Assembly: GCF_017498545.1 (NCBI RefSeq)
Contig: NZ_CP071793.1
Location: 4,799,001-4,863,000 of the forward strand
Length of the DNA: 64,000 nt
Source: Sulfidibacter corallicola
Lineage (GTDB): Bacteria; Acidobacteriota; Holophagae; Acanthopleuribacterales; Acanthopleuribacteraceae
Direction of reading: 5' to 3'
Every line of letters starts with the position of its first letter. Position 1 is the first letter of the stretch. Positions 43,809 through 52,284 of the stretch are shown in pieces. The position numbers and the translations under genes were made by a program. Below the pieces are notes generated by a model, which saw only the letters and a program-made list of their open reading frames with translations, searched no databases and was not told the DNA's origin.

Positions 43809-46664
43809 ATGCACACTGCCAAACTGCCGACATCGGTTTTTGTCGTCCTCACGGCCGCCGCGCTCTTTGTCGCGAACCCCGACTGCCGTGCCGTAACCTA
43901 TTATGTGTCCAGCTCTCAAGGCAACGACAGCAACAACGGAACCTCGGAACAAACACCCTTCGCCACCATCGAACACGTCAACGGCTTGACCCTCCAGCCC
44001 GGCGATCAGGTCTTGTTTCGCTGTGGCGACACCTGGCGCGGCACCACCCTGGAAATCACGCAATCCGGAAGCAACGGCTCGCCGATTCTCTACGGCTCCT
44101 ATCCCACCGCCGACTGCGCCGACATGCCCAATCTTTCCGGGGCCCAGCCCGTGTCCGGCTGGTCGACCCATTCCGGCAACATTCGCGTGGCGGATCTGGG
44201 CGCCGGCCAGAACAGCGGCCTCTTCCCCAACGGATTGAATCAACTGTTCCAAGGGAACAGCCGCCTGCCGTTCGGCCGCTGGCCCAATATCGACGCCGGC
44301 GACGGCGGCTACTCGACCATCGACGACGCCCCCAACAACACCAGCATCGTCGACAACGAACTCCCCGGCGGCATCGACTGGAGTGGGGCCTGGGCCCACA
44401 TCAAGGCGATCCGCTGGTCGATCACCAATCGCCAGGTTTCCTCCAACTCGGGAACCACGATCAACCTGGCGAGCGGCACCGACTGCTGGGCCGGCGACTG
44501 CCAGGGCTGGGGTTATTTCCTCACCAATCACCTGTCGACCCTGGACCAGGAAGGCGAGTGGTTCTGGGACGAAGCCACCAACCGGGTCTACCTCTACCAC
44601 GCCGACGGCCTGCCCACCGGGATCGAAGGCTCGGCCGTACAGTTGGCCAACGCCAACGACTGGGGCGGCATCGTACTGGGCAATCACCTGCGCGAGGAAA
44701 TCGGTTTCGTCACCATCGACAACCTGGCCGTCACCCGCTGGTACCAACACGGCATCACCACGCCCACCAACCTCGAGCTGACCGACAACCACAACCTGAT
44801 CATCCGCAACTGCCGCATCGAGGACGTGGATTCGATCGGGTTGAACCTGGCCACCTGGATCTGGAACGATCCCGACCGCCAGGGTTGGCGTGGTGGTCGC
44901 GATCAGCAGATCGAGAACAACGTGATTCGCCGCGCCAACCACATGGGCATCAACACCTACAGCACCGACTCCACCTTTACCGACAACGTCGTCGCCGATA
45001 TCGGCCTGATCGCCAACCTGGGCGCCTCCGGCATGGGCTGCGGCGACGGTTCGCAAGGCTTCTGTACCGAATTCGGCGACGGGATCCGCATCAAGATCGA
45101 CAACCCGACCCTTTCCGGATTCGGCAACACCTTCCAATACAACCTGGTGGAGCGCACCGGATACTGCGGTTTCGACAATTTCGGCACCGGCAACACCATT
45201 CGCGAGAACATCATTCGCCAAGCCTGCATTTCGAAAGGCGATTGCGGCGCGATCCGCAGCTTCGGGCAAAGCCCGCTGAGCACCTCGCCCGCACGCGACC
45301 TGACCATCATGAACAACATCATTACCGATACCATCGGCAATACCGACGGTACCGAGGACTTCTTCCGACCGCTTTTCGGCATCGGCCTCTACATCGATTT
45401 CTGGTCGGCGAACGTGACGATCAGCGGCAACACCGTGGCAGGCTCCACCATCGACGGCATCATCTTCCAGAACTCGAGCGGGAGTGTCACCAACAACGTG
45501 CTGTTCAACAACAACACCGGCACCATGCAGCGCGGCCAACTGTTCCTGGCGCTCAACGACACCAATGTCGGCCCGGTGACGGGCAACGTCTTCTACGGCC
45601 AAAACGCCTCGGCCCGCACCATTTCCACCGACAACGAGAACCTGCTGTTCGGGTCGGACAACAACTACTTCTTCAACCCCTTCGAAGATCAGAACATTTT
45701 GGTGAGTTTCCAGGTCTTCACCCTGGACGGCTGGCGCGGACTCAGCGGCATGGACACCAACTCGGTGGTCAACGATTTCACCCTGGAACCGGGCGAGGAT
45801 CCCCTGGCCGAACTGTTCACCAACGAAACCAAACAAACCCAGACGATTTCGCTCGGCGGCTCGGTCTACGAAGATCTGGACGGCAACCAGGTGGCGGGCT
45901 CCTTTCAACTGGCGCCCTTCAGTTCCCGCGTCCTGATTCCCACCTTCATCTGTGCCCCGACCGCGACCTTGAGCGGTGGCGAAACCCTCTGCCAAGGCCA
46001 GTCCACCACCTTGACCGTCACCCTGACGGGCACTCCGCCGTGGGACCTGACCTGGTCCGACGGGCACATCCAGAATGGGGTCACCACCTCGCCCGCCCAG
46101 CGAACGGTGACCCCCAACGAGAGCACCACTTACACCGTAACCACCTTTTCCGACAGCGTTTGCGATGGTCAGGCCAGCGGTAGCGCCAGCGTGCTGGTTA
46201 CCGGCAACGACCCGCTTCACATCACGCCCGGTTCGACCGCCATCGGCCTGACCCCGGTTCAATTCACCGCTCAGATTCCCTGCAGCGCGGACGTGACCTC
46301 GATGGAGTGGCGCTATGACGGCAACCTCCTGGCCCAGGACACCAACCCCATTTCGGTGGGCGATCAGGTGTCCGTGTCCGGCACGCTGCAGTTCATCGCC
46401 AACACCAGCAACATGGGCCAGCTCACCGAATCGGTGTCGGTCCTCATCCCGCAATTCCCTGACGTCAACCAGGACCTGAACGGCGACGGTTGCAACACCG
46501 AAGCGGATCTGTGGTTTTTGGCCGATACCTGGCGGAACACCTCGTCCAACGACCCCAACGACAACGGGGTGGTCGACGTGTTGGATTTCCTCTACATCAA
46601 CACCGATGGAACCTGCGCCCCACGGCCCGACACGGGAACGCTCGCTTCCGGCCTCCACCCCTGA
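43809..46664 (+). CDS. Secreted right-handed beta-helix protein with Ig-like and dockerin-like domains
   Basis: This 951-residue protein has a signal peptide (~1-28). From YYVSSSQGNDSNNGTSEQTP it has a right-handed parallel beta-helix with many Asn-rich turns (NNVIRRANHMGIN, NNIITDTIGN, NVTISGNTVAGSTIDG), the fold of pectate-lyase-like and other polysaccharide-acting proteins. One or two Ig/PKD-like domains follow (from FICAPTATLSGGETLC). The C-terminus has two dockerin-like calcium loops (889-900 and 915-926). Catalytic residues are not evident. ATG 43809 follows GGGAG by 8 nt. A bidirectional terminator follows. It may attach to a surface complex or a polysaccharide (inference). Confidence 0.85.
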   Translation: MHTAKLPTSVFVVLTAAALFVANPDCRAVTYYVSSSQGNDSNNGTSEQTPFATIEHVNGLTLQPGDQVLFRCGDTWRGTTLEITQSGSNGSPILYGSYPTADCADMPNLSGAQPVSGWSTHSGNIRVADLGAGQNSGLFPNGLNQLFQGNSRLPFGRWPNIDAGDGGYSTIDDAPNNTSIVDNELPGGIDWSGAWAHIKAIRWSITNRQVSSNSGTTINLASGTDCWAGDCQGWGYFLTNHLSTLDQEGEWFWDEATNRVYLYHADGLPTGIEGSAVQLANANDWGGIVLGNHLREEIGFVTIDNLAVTRWYQHGITTPTNLELTDNHNLIIRNCRIEDVDSIGLNLATWIWNDPDRQGWRGGRDQQIENNVIRRANHMGINTYSTDSTFTDNVVADIGLIANLGASGMGCGDGSQGFCTEFGDGIRIKIDNPTLSGFGNTFQYNLVERTGYCGFDNFGTGNTIRENIIRQACISKGDCGAIRSFGQSPLSTSPARDLTIMNNIITDTIGNTDGTEDFFRPLFGIGLYIDFWSANVTISGNTVAGSTIDGIIFQNSSGSVTNNVLFNNNTGTMQRGQLFLALNDTNVGPVTGNVFYGQNASARTISTDNENLLFGSDNNYFFNPFEDQNILVSFQVFTLDGWRGLSGMDTNSVVNDFTLEPGEDPLAELFTNETKQTQTISLGGSVYEDLDGNQVAGSFQLAPFSSRVLIPTFICAPTATLSGGETLCQGQSTTLTVTLTGTPPWDLTWSDGHIQNGVTTSPAQRTVTPNESTTYTVTTFSDSVCDGQASGSASVLVTGNDPLHITPGSTAIGLTPVQFTAQIPCSADVTSMEWRYDGNLLAQDTNPISVGDQVSVSGTLQFIANTSNMGQLTESVSVLIPQFPDVNQDLNGDGCNTEADLWFLADTWRNTSSNDPNDNGVVDVLDFLYINTDGTCAPRPDTGTLASGLHP

Positions 46665-46714
46665 GCCCATTCGAGCCCGCTTCCGGCGGGAAGAGCCCGA
46701 TCAACCCGAACATC

Positions 46715-46756
46715 AAAAAGGCGAAGCGGTCGTGACGCGACGGCTTCGCCTTTTTT
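46715..46756. terminator. Bidirectional terminator after the beta-helix gene
   Basis: AAAAAGGCGAAGC pairs with GCTTCGCCTTTTTT, with a GTCG/CGAC inner stem. The A- and T-runs on either side suit the convergent genes at 43809-46664 and 46802-47638. Confidence 0.88.
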
Positions 46757-46801
46757 GTTGTGCCGATCCACGGGGTCCCGGCGCGCTTTCGAATGGAGAG
46801 C

Positions 46802-47638
46802 TCAATCTTTTTCGAGGTAGATGTTGCCACTCACGGTGCTGACGTCGATGGACGTACCGTTGCCGTTGACACTGCCGTCGATGCTCTGCATGCTGGTGAA
46901 TTCGTGTTCCTTGATGCGCAGCGAGTCGCTGACGCGATTGGTGATGCTGCCGCTCACCGTGCTTCCGGACAGATGGTAGGAGGCACTGGCATTGTGACGA
47001 ATGCGGACGTTGCCGGAGGTGCTGGAAAAATTGTAATCGTCACCACTGAGATCACCATTGCGGTAATCCACGTCGCCACTGACGCTGGCGGCGTCCACGG
47101 TACTGTCGACGATGCCGCTCATGATCACGTCGCCGCTGACACTGTTCAGTTGCAGGTCCCCGAAGGCATCGCTGACTTCCACCCTGCCGCTGACCGATTG
47201 AAGCCGCAGATAGCCACCGACTCCTTGGACCTCGATGTCGCCGGACACCGATTTGACACGAAGCTTCCCGTTGGCGGGAAAGGTGATCCGGAAATCGACG
47301 CCGCCCTCGGTGGTGCCCCAGCGCGGGTATTTGGTGCGAACCGTGACGCGATCGCCTTTCTGGTCGAATTCGACCTTGATGTCCTCGTTCTGGATGACGT
47401 AGTTGACGACGATCTGATCGACCGAACCGCGCTCCACCAAGATGTCGCCGGCGACGTTTTCAAGCGTGAGCGACGGTTCGCCGGAAATGTCGAAGGTCCG
47501 CGTTTCCCCGTTGCGGGCGAGGGCGGACGCACCGCTCATGAGAAAGAAGAAAACCGCCGCGTGAAAAAGAACGGTGCGAAGGGGTTCGGTTGTGCCGAAG
47601 ATCCCGGCGTGAGTTCGGGTCCGATGGGTGAAAATCAT
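46802..47638 (-). CDS. Secreted DUF4097 protein with SVSG repeats
   Basis: This 278-residue protein has a signal peptide (hydrophobic residues ~22-40, cleavage near ASALA). The mature part repeats the classic DUF4097 turn SVSGD or a variant (residues ~130, 148, 166, 185, 206, 227 and 268), a beta-solenoid of short strands. It is a paralogue in form of the HKG-repeat protein at 854-1630. The second of two close ATGs (47638) is preferred because AGGAGG lies 7 nt before it. Function of the family is unknown; an envelope role is likely from export. Confidence 0.85.
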   Translation of the reverse strand: MIFTHRTRTHAGIFGTTEPLRTVLFHAAVFFFLMSGASALARNGETRTFDISGEPSLTLENVAGDILVERGSVDQIVVNYVIQNEDIKVEFDQKGDRVTVRTKYPRWGTTEGGVDFRITFPANGKLRVKSVSGDIEVQGVGGYLRLQSVSGRVEVSDAFGDLQLNSVSGDVIMSGIVDSTVDAASVSGDVDYRNGDLSGDDYNFSSTSGNVRIRHNASASYHLSGSTVSGSITNRVSDSLRIKEHEFTSMQSIDGSVNGNGTSIDVSTVSGNIYLEKD

Positions 47639-47766
47639 GTTCATGCCTCCTGATTGCGCTCGACGAGCGCGCCGTGTTTGTGGATTCGAAGGCATAGGAC
47701 AGCGGGGTCCGGAGAAACGCTGCAGGAAAATTCACGAAGAATGGTCCGGCACGCGAAACACCCGGG

Positions 47767-49464
47767 TCAGTGCCGGTGGCGATCCTTCCACATGGATCGC
47801 AGCATCGAGAAACCCATGACCGCCGAAACCAGGTATCCGGCGAGGCCGATGACCGGGATGTCCTGCCAGAGGGGCGGCACCTTGGCATGCAGGATCAGCG
47901 AGGAACCGATCACCAGGGAACCCAACACGATCGCCGAGGAAATCCGATTGCTCACCCGTTCCAAGGTCTCGATCAGGGGGGTGAGCCCCAGGTGTTCCAA
48001 CTCCATCTTGGCCTTACCCTGCTTGACCTGCTTGAGCAGCTCGCGCATCTCGCCGGGCACTTCCTTCATCAGGTAGATCAGGTCGGAGCCGGTTTCCCAC
48101 AGGTCGGCGGCGAGCCTTCGCGGATGATAGCGATTCATGAGTATGCGGCGAATGTAGGGTCCGGCCTGCTCGCTGAAGCTGAAGTCGGGATCGAGGTTGC
48201 GGCCCAGATCCTCCATTTGGGAGATGGCCTTCAGCAACAGGAAATAGGGCGCGGGAATGCGGAGGTGGTATTTCACGGTGAGGTCCAGCACGCTGCGCAA
48301 CAGGGGACCCACCTCCAAATCCTTCAGGGACCGGAACAGGTGATGGTCGATCAATTCGTCGATCTCGCGCTCCAACGCCAAACGATCGATCAGCTTGTGA
48401 CTCTGGGTGAGTTTCAGCAGGACTTCGGCGGCCTTGACCGAATCGGCCTGAACCACGGCCAGAAAGAGATCGGCGAAACGCTCGCGGCTCTGCCGGTCCA
48501 GCCGGCCCATCATGCCGAAATCCAGGTAACAGATGACCTCGCCCTCCAGCACCAGCACATTGCCCGGATGCGGATCGGCGTGAAAGAAGCCGTGAATGAA
48601 GATCTGCGACATGATCAGGTCGGCTCCCTTGCGGGCGATCACCTTGGGCCGCAGTCCACTTTGCAGCAAGGCCTCGCGGCGGGTGGGCTTGATTCCGCGA
48701 ACGAATTCGATCACCAAAACGCGGTGGCTGGAAACCTCGCGGTACACCTTCGGGACGTAGACCTCGGGCACCTCCTCGAATTGGCGCGTAAAGCGTTCGA
48801 GGTTGGAGGCTTCGACACTGTAGTCGAGCTCGTGGTCCAGGGTACGCGCGAATTCCTCGACGACGCGGGTCGGCTGGTGGATCTGCCCCAGTTCCAGATG
48901 GCGCTCCATCAGGGTGGCCATGTGGTGCATGATCTGGATGTCCACTTCGATCAACTTGTGGATGCCGGGCCGCTGGATCTTGATGGCCACTTCCTGGTCG
49001 ATGCCCAATACCGCGTAGTGCACCTGACCGATCGAACCGGCGGCCAAGGGTTCGTCCTGGAACTTCGAGAACACCCGATCGCAGGGTTTGCCCAATTCCT
49101 GTTCCAAAATGAGTTTGGCCTTCTCGGCCGAGAACGGCGGGACCCGATCCTGGAGCTTGCTCAACTCCTCCAACACATCGTGGGGCAAGATGTCGCTACG
49201 AGTGGAGAGGGCCTGCCCCATCTTGACGAATGTGGGACCCAATTCCTCTAGAACCAGACGGATTCTCGCGGCCCGCGAAAGATCGTGATGGGCCCGGAAC
49301 GGCTTTTTGGTAAACAGCCGCCAACCGCTCTCCAGGTAGCTCTCGACCCGCATGCCGTCGATCAGGTCTTCGAAGCCGTACTTCAGCAGAACCGTCAGAA
49401 TCTGCCGGTACCGTTTCATGATGGAATAGGTACGCGTAAACAACCCGAGATTGCGGGAAATCAA
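47767..49464 (-). CDS. ubiB: UbiB/ABC1/ADCK-family atypical kinase
   Basis: This 565-residue protein shows the family hallmarks: KxGQ motif in FVKMGQALSTRSDILP, an Ala-rich loop AAGSIGQVH in place of the usual glycine loop, IKIQRPG, FFHADPHPGN and LDFGMMGRL. Two C-terminal hydrophobic helices (~510-560) anchor it in the membrane. UbiB supports ubiquinone synthesis; relatives support other membrane lipids and quinones, and this organism may use menaquinone, so the exact role is open. No ubi or men gene is adjacent. Confidence 0.9.
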   Translation of the reverse strand: MISRNLGLFTRTYSIMKRYRQILTVLLKYGFEDLIDGMRVESYLESGWRLFTKKPFRAHHDLSRAARIRLVLEELGPTFVKMGQALSTRSDILPHDVLEELSKLQDRVPPFSAEKAKLILEQELGKPCDRVFSKFQDEPLAAGSIGQVHYAVLGIDQEVAIKIQRPGIHKLIEVDIQIMHHMATLMERHLELGQIHQPTRVVEEFARTLDHELDYSVEASNLERFTRQFEEVPEVYVPKVYREVSSHRVLVIEFVRGIKPTRREALLQSGLRPKVIARKGADLIMSQIFIHGFFHADPHPGNVLVLEGEVICYLDFGMMGRLDRQSRERFADLFLAVVQADSVKAAEVLLKLTQSHKLIDRLALEREIDELIDHHLFRSLKDLEVGPLLRSVLDLTVKYHLRIPAPYFLLLKAISQMEDLGRNLDPDFSFSEQAGPYIRRILMNRYHPRRLAADLWETGSDLIYLMKEVPGEMRELLKQVKQGKAKMELEHLGLTPLIETLERVSNRISSAIVLGSLVIGSSLILHAKVPPLWQDIPVIGLAGYLVSAVMGFSMLRSMWKDRHRH

Positions 49465-49905
49465 GGTAAACTCCGTGGATCAATTTATTTGACGGATTTC
49501 GCGGGTCATCTTAAGTGTAACCCGAATTGCGAGCCTGGTTCGGGAATTCCACACAAAGAGCCGACAGTGGACGCATCGAGGCACATCGGGAAACTCGTCG
49601 AAGCGAACCGGGTCCGAAGTGCCCGCAAGGAAAAGGGAGGCGTCGTCGCTGAAGGTGCCTGGCCCGCCCAGGATGCCAGGCCGACGTGTGGTAGCGATTC
49701 GGGATCGACCGAGCGAACAGTCGAAGAGCGACGCACCAAAGCCCAGATGGCAGAACTTTCCCGGACGAGGAGCCCAGCGGAAAAGAGAGAATCCGGGCCC
49801 GGCCTTGGTGGATCCACCGAAACGCCGGAAGCCTTTGGATGTACCAAGTCGAAAGGGCGAAGCCCAATACCCCAACTTGAAGCGATTCGGTTCAGCCGGA
49901 ATCCA
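49465..49905. other. Intergenic region with repeat copy D
   Basis: These 441 bp lie upstream of the ubiB-like gene and downstream of hypE. They contain repeat copy D (49588-49740). No gene is supported. Confidence 0.6.
49588..49740 (-). repeat. Dispersed palindromic repeat, copy D (diverged)
   Basis: Read on the minus strand it aligns with copy C: CTTTGG, GCTCTT, a ~38-nt spacer (39 in C), GTCGGCC, a CCTGGG-centred GC palindrome, GGCACCT, GCCTC, GCGGG, TTCGCTTCGA and AGTTTCC. Many aligned blocks are identical, so common descent is likely, though the spacer sequence differs. Confidence 0.65.
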
Positions 49906-50958
49906 TCAACAAATGCGGGGGAGTTGCGTGCCCGTCGGAACCAACAACATCCGCGCCAGGCCCGTCGCCTGCACGATCCGCACGCGGCCCGCCCCCTCGT
50001 GCACCTCGCCGATCACCGCCGCATCGCCGTGCGCCTCCGCCATCACGGCCAACGCGTCCGCAACCTGGTCCGGGGCGACGAACGCGACGAATCGTCCCTC
50101 GTTGGCGATGAACATCGGATCGAGACCCAAGACCTCGCAAGCTCCCTCGACCGCTTCGCAAACCGGCAAGCCGGCCTCATCCAACTCGATGTCCAGCCCG
50201 GTCGTTTCCGCGAGCTCGGCCAAGGCCGCGCCCAGTCCGCCCCGCGTCAGGTCACGCATGCAGTGGGGCCGGATCCCTTCGCGCAACATGGCTTCGACGG
50301 TGGGCCATATCGGGCCCGAATCGCTACACAACTCGGTGTCGAAGGACAATCCCTCGCGCACCGCCATCACCGCGATCCCGTGACGGCCGAGGTCGCCACT
50401 CAGCAGCACGCGGTCACCGGGGCGAATGTGGGACGGGGCGGGCGCCGGGTCGACCACGACCTCGCCAATGCCGGTCACGTTGACGAACAGGCCGTCTCCC
50501 GAGCCGCGATCCACGACCTTGGTGTCGCCCGTGACGATCGCGGCTCCGACCTCGTCGGCCGCATGTCGCATCGAGTCCACGATGCGCACCAGATCGGCCA
50601 TCGGAAAACCCTCTTCGATGATGAACCCGGCCGAGAGATATCGAGGTCTGGCCCCGCACACGGCCAGGTCGTTGACCGTTCCGTGCACGGCCAGGGAGCC
50701 GATATCGCCACCGGGGAAGAACAACGGCTTGATGACGTAGCTGTCGGTGGTCATCGCCAAGGAGCCATCGGTCATGCTCGGGAAAACGGCCGAATCTCCG
50801 CGCTCCGCCAATAACGGATGATCGAAGTGCTTGAAAAAGACCTCCTTCAGCAGGTGCTGCATGTGGCGCCCGCCACCACCGTGGGACAGCAGAACGCGAT
50901 CTCCGGGCGGTTGTGGTACCGGACAGGAAAATCCTCCCGGAGCGATGTGTTCGGCCAT
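49906..50958 (-). CDS. hypE: Hydrogenase maturation factor HypE
   Basis: This 350-residue protein is a PurM-like ATPase (LLSHGGGGRHMQHL, TTDSYVIKPLFFPGGDIG) and ends in PRIC, whose last Cys accepts a carbamoyl group from HypF and dehydrates it to cyanide for the Fe ligands. The start ATG 50958 lies one base after the hypD stop and uses GAGGAGG within hypD. It is the last gene of the 12-gene hydrogenase unit. Longer in-frame starts are inside hypD and not supported. Confidence 0.95.
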   Translation of the reverse strand: MAEHIAPGGFSCPVPQPPGDRVLLSHGGGGRHMQHLLKEVFFKHFDHPLLAERGDSAVFPSMTDGSLAMTTDSYVIKPLFFPGGDIGSLAVHGTVNDLAVCGARPRYLSAGFIIEEGFPMADLVRIVDSMRHAADEVGAAIVTGDTKVVDRGSGDGLFVNVTGIGEVVVDPAPAPSHIRPGDRVLLSGDLGRHGIAVMAVREGLSFDTELCSDSGPIWPTVEAMLREGIRPHCMRDLTRGGLGAALAELAETTGLDIELDEAGLPVCEAVEGACEVLGLDPMFIANEGRFVAFVAPDQVADALAVMAEAHGDAAVIGEVHEGAGRVRIVQATGLARMLLVPTGTQLPRIC

Positions 50959-50959
50959 G

Positions 50960-52063
50960 TCATGCCTCCTCGATTTGATGCGGGACTCGGTAGCGGAAAT
51001 AGGCGGAGCAGGCTCCTTCATTGGAAACCATGGTTGCGCCGAGAGGATGATCGGGATTGCAAGCCGTCGCAAACGCCGGGCAATCGCAGGGTTTCTTGCG
51101 GCCCCGCAAAATCTCGCCACTGATGCAGGTTTCGGATTCCTCGGTCACGAGGTCCGCCATCGCGAATTTTTGGACGGCGTCGAAGGCCGCGTAGCCGTCG
51201 TTCAGCGCCAGACCGCTCGAGGGGAGGGTCCCCATGCCGCGCCACTTTCGATCGACGGGCCGAAACACGCCGTGGATCAGGGCCCGCGCGGTTTGGTTGC
51301 CGTCCTCACGAACCGCGCGGCTGTACTGGTTGACCACCGCCGATCGGCCGGACTCCAACTCGCGAAGACACAGGTAGACGCCCTGCAAAATGTCCAGCGG
51401 TTCGAATCCGGTCACGACGATGGGCACGTCGAACCGTTCGGCGAGCGGGTAATATTCGGCATAACCGGTCACCGTACAGACGTGACCCGCGGCGAGAAAG
51501 CCCTGTATCGGATGGTCCCGACTGGAAAGCAGGGCCCGCATCGCCGGCGGTACCAGCACGTGGGCGCAAACGAGGGAGAAGTTGACCAAACCCAACTTGG
51601 CGGCTTGGCGCACGGCCATCGCCGTGGTGGGTGCGGTCGTCTCGAAACCCACCGCCAAAAAGACCACTTCGCGATCGGGGTGCCGTTTGGCCAGTTCGAG
51701 CGCATCCAGCGGCGAGTAGACCAGGCGCACGTCGGCACCTTCCGCCTTGACGGTCAGCAGGTCCTTGCGCGAGCCCGGCACGCGCGCCATGTCGCCGAAC
51801 GAGCAAAAGATCACCTCCGGCCGGGCGGCGATTGCCAGGGCCCGGTCGATGGTTTCCAGCGGTGTCACGCATACCGGGCAGCCGGGCCCGTGGATCAGGG
51901 TCACCTCACTCGGCAGCAGGCGATCGAGGCCGTACCTCATGATGGCGTGGGTCTGCCCGCCACAGATCTCCATCAAGGTCCATGGCCCCGTGACGAGATC
52001 GTGGATGGCCGCCACCTGCCGGCGCATGGCCTTCGCATCTCGGAATTCACTTTGGTATTTCAC
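50960..52063 (-). CDS. hypD: Hydrogenase maturation factor HypD
   Basis: This 367-residue protein has the HypD cysteine motifs: ICGGQTH, GPGCPVCVTP, and the Fe-S cluster cysteines in ETCISGEIL, KPCDCPAF and TACNPDHP. With HypC it forms the scaffold on which Fe(CN)2CO is assembled. ATG 52063 overlaps the hypC stop (ATGA). The length is standard for the family. Confidence 0.96.
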   Translation of the reverse strand: MKYQSEFRDAKAMRRQVAAIHDLVTGPWTLMEICGGQTHAIMRYGLDRLLPSEVTLIHGPGCPVCVTPLETIDRALAIAARPEVIFCSFGDMARVPGSRKDLLTVKAEGADVRLVYSPLDALELAKRHPDREVVFLAVGFETTAPTTAMAVRQAAKLGLVNFSLVCAHVLVPPAMRALLSSRDHPIQGFLAAGHVCTVTGYAEYYPLAERFDVPIVVTGFEPLDILQGVYLCLRELESGRSAVVNQYSRAVREDGNQTARALIHGVFRPVDRKWRGMGTLPSSGLALNDGYAAFDAVQKFAMADLVTEESETCISGEILRGRKKPCDCPAFATACNPDHPLGATMVSNEGACSAYFRYRVPHQIEEA

Positions 52064-52284
52064 GGCAGCTCCCGCAACAAGTCGAAGGTTCGGGCGGCTT
52101 GGTGCTCATCGATTCGGGCAATGGCGAAGCCGGCGTGAACCAGCACGAAATCGCCCTCCAAGGCTTCTGGAACCAGGGCGAGGTTGATGTCTTTGCAGAT
52201 ACCGCCGAAACGGACCTTGCCCGTTCGGGTCAGGGGATCCGGATCGCAGATGGACGTGATGCGGCCGGGAATCGCTAGACACAC
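52060..52284 (-). CDS. hypC: Hydrogenase maturation chaperone HypC
   Basis: This 74-residue protein begins (M/V)CLAIPGRI; Cys2 is the essential residue that binds the iron complex and the large subunit. It is read from GTG 52284, 6 nt after GGGAGG; longer in-frame readings lie wholly inside hypF. Its start overlaps the hypF end by 10 nt, and its stop overlaps hypD by 4 nt. Confidence 0.93.
   Translation of the reverse strand: MCLAIPGRITSICDPDPLTRTGKVRFGGICKDINLALVPEALEGDFVLVHAGFAIARIDEHQAARTFDLLRELP

Noticed and set aside
43659..46670. 1003-codon open frame antisense to the beta-helix gene
   Set aside because: It mirrors the beta-helix gene in a high-GC genome. Its sequence is Gly/Val/Asp-rich and lacks a family. 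The sense protein has a signal peptide, coherent fold and good ribosome site.
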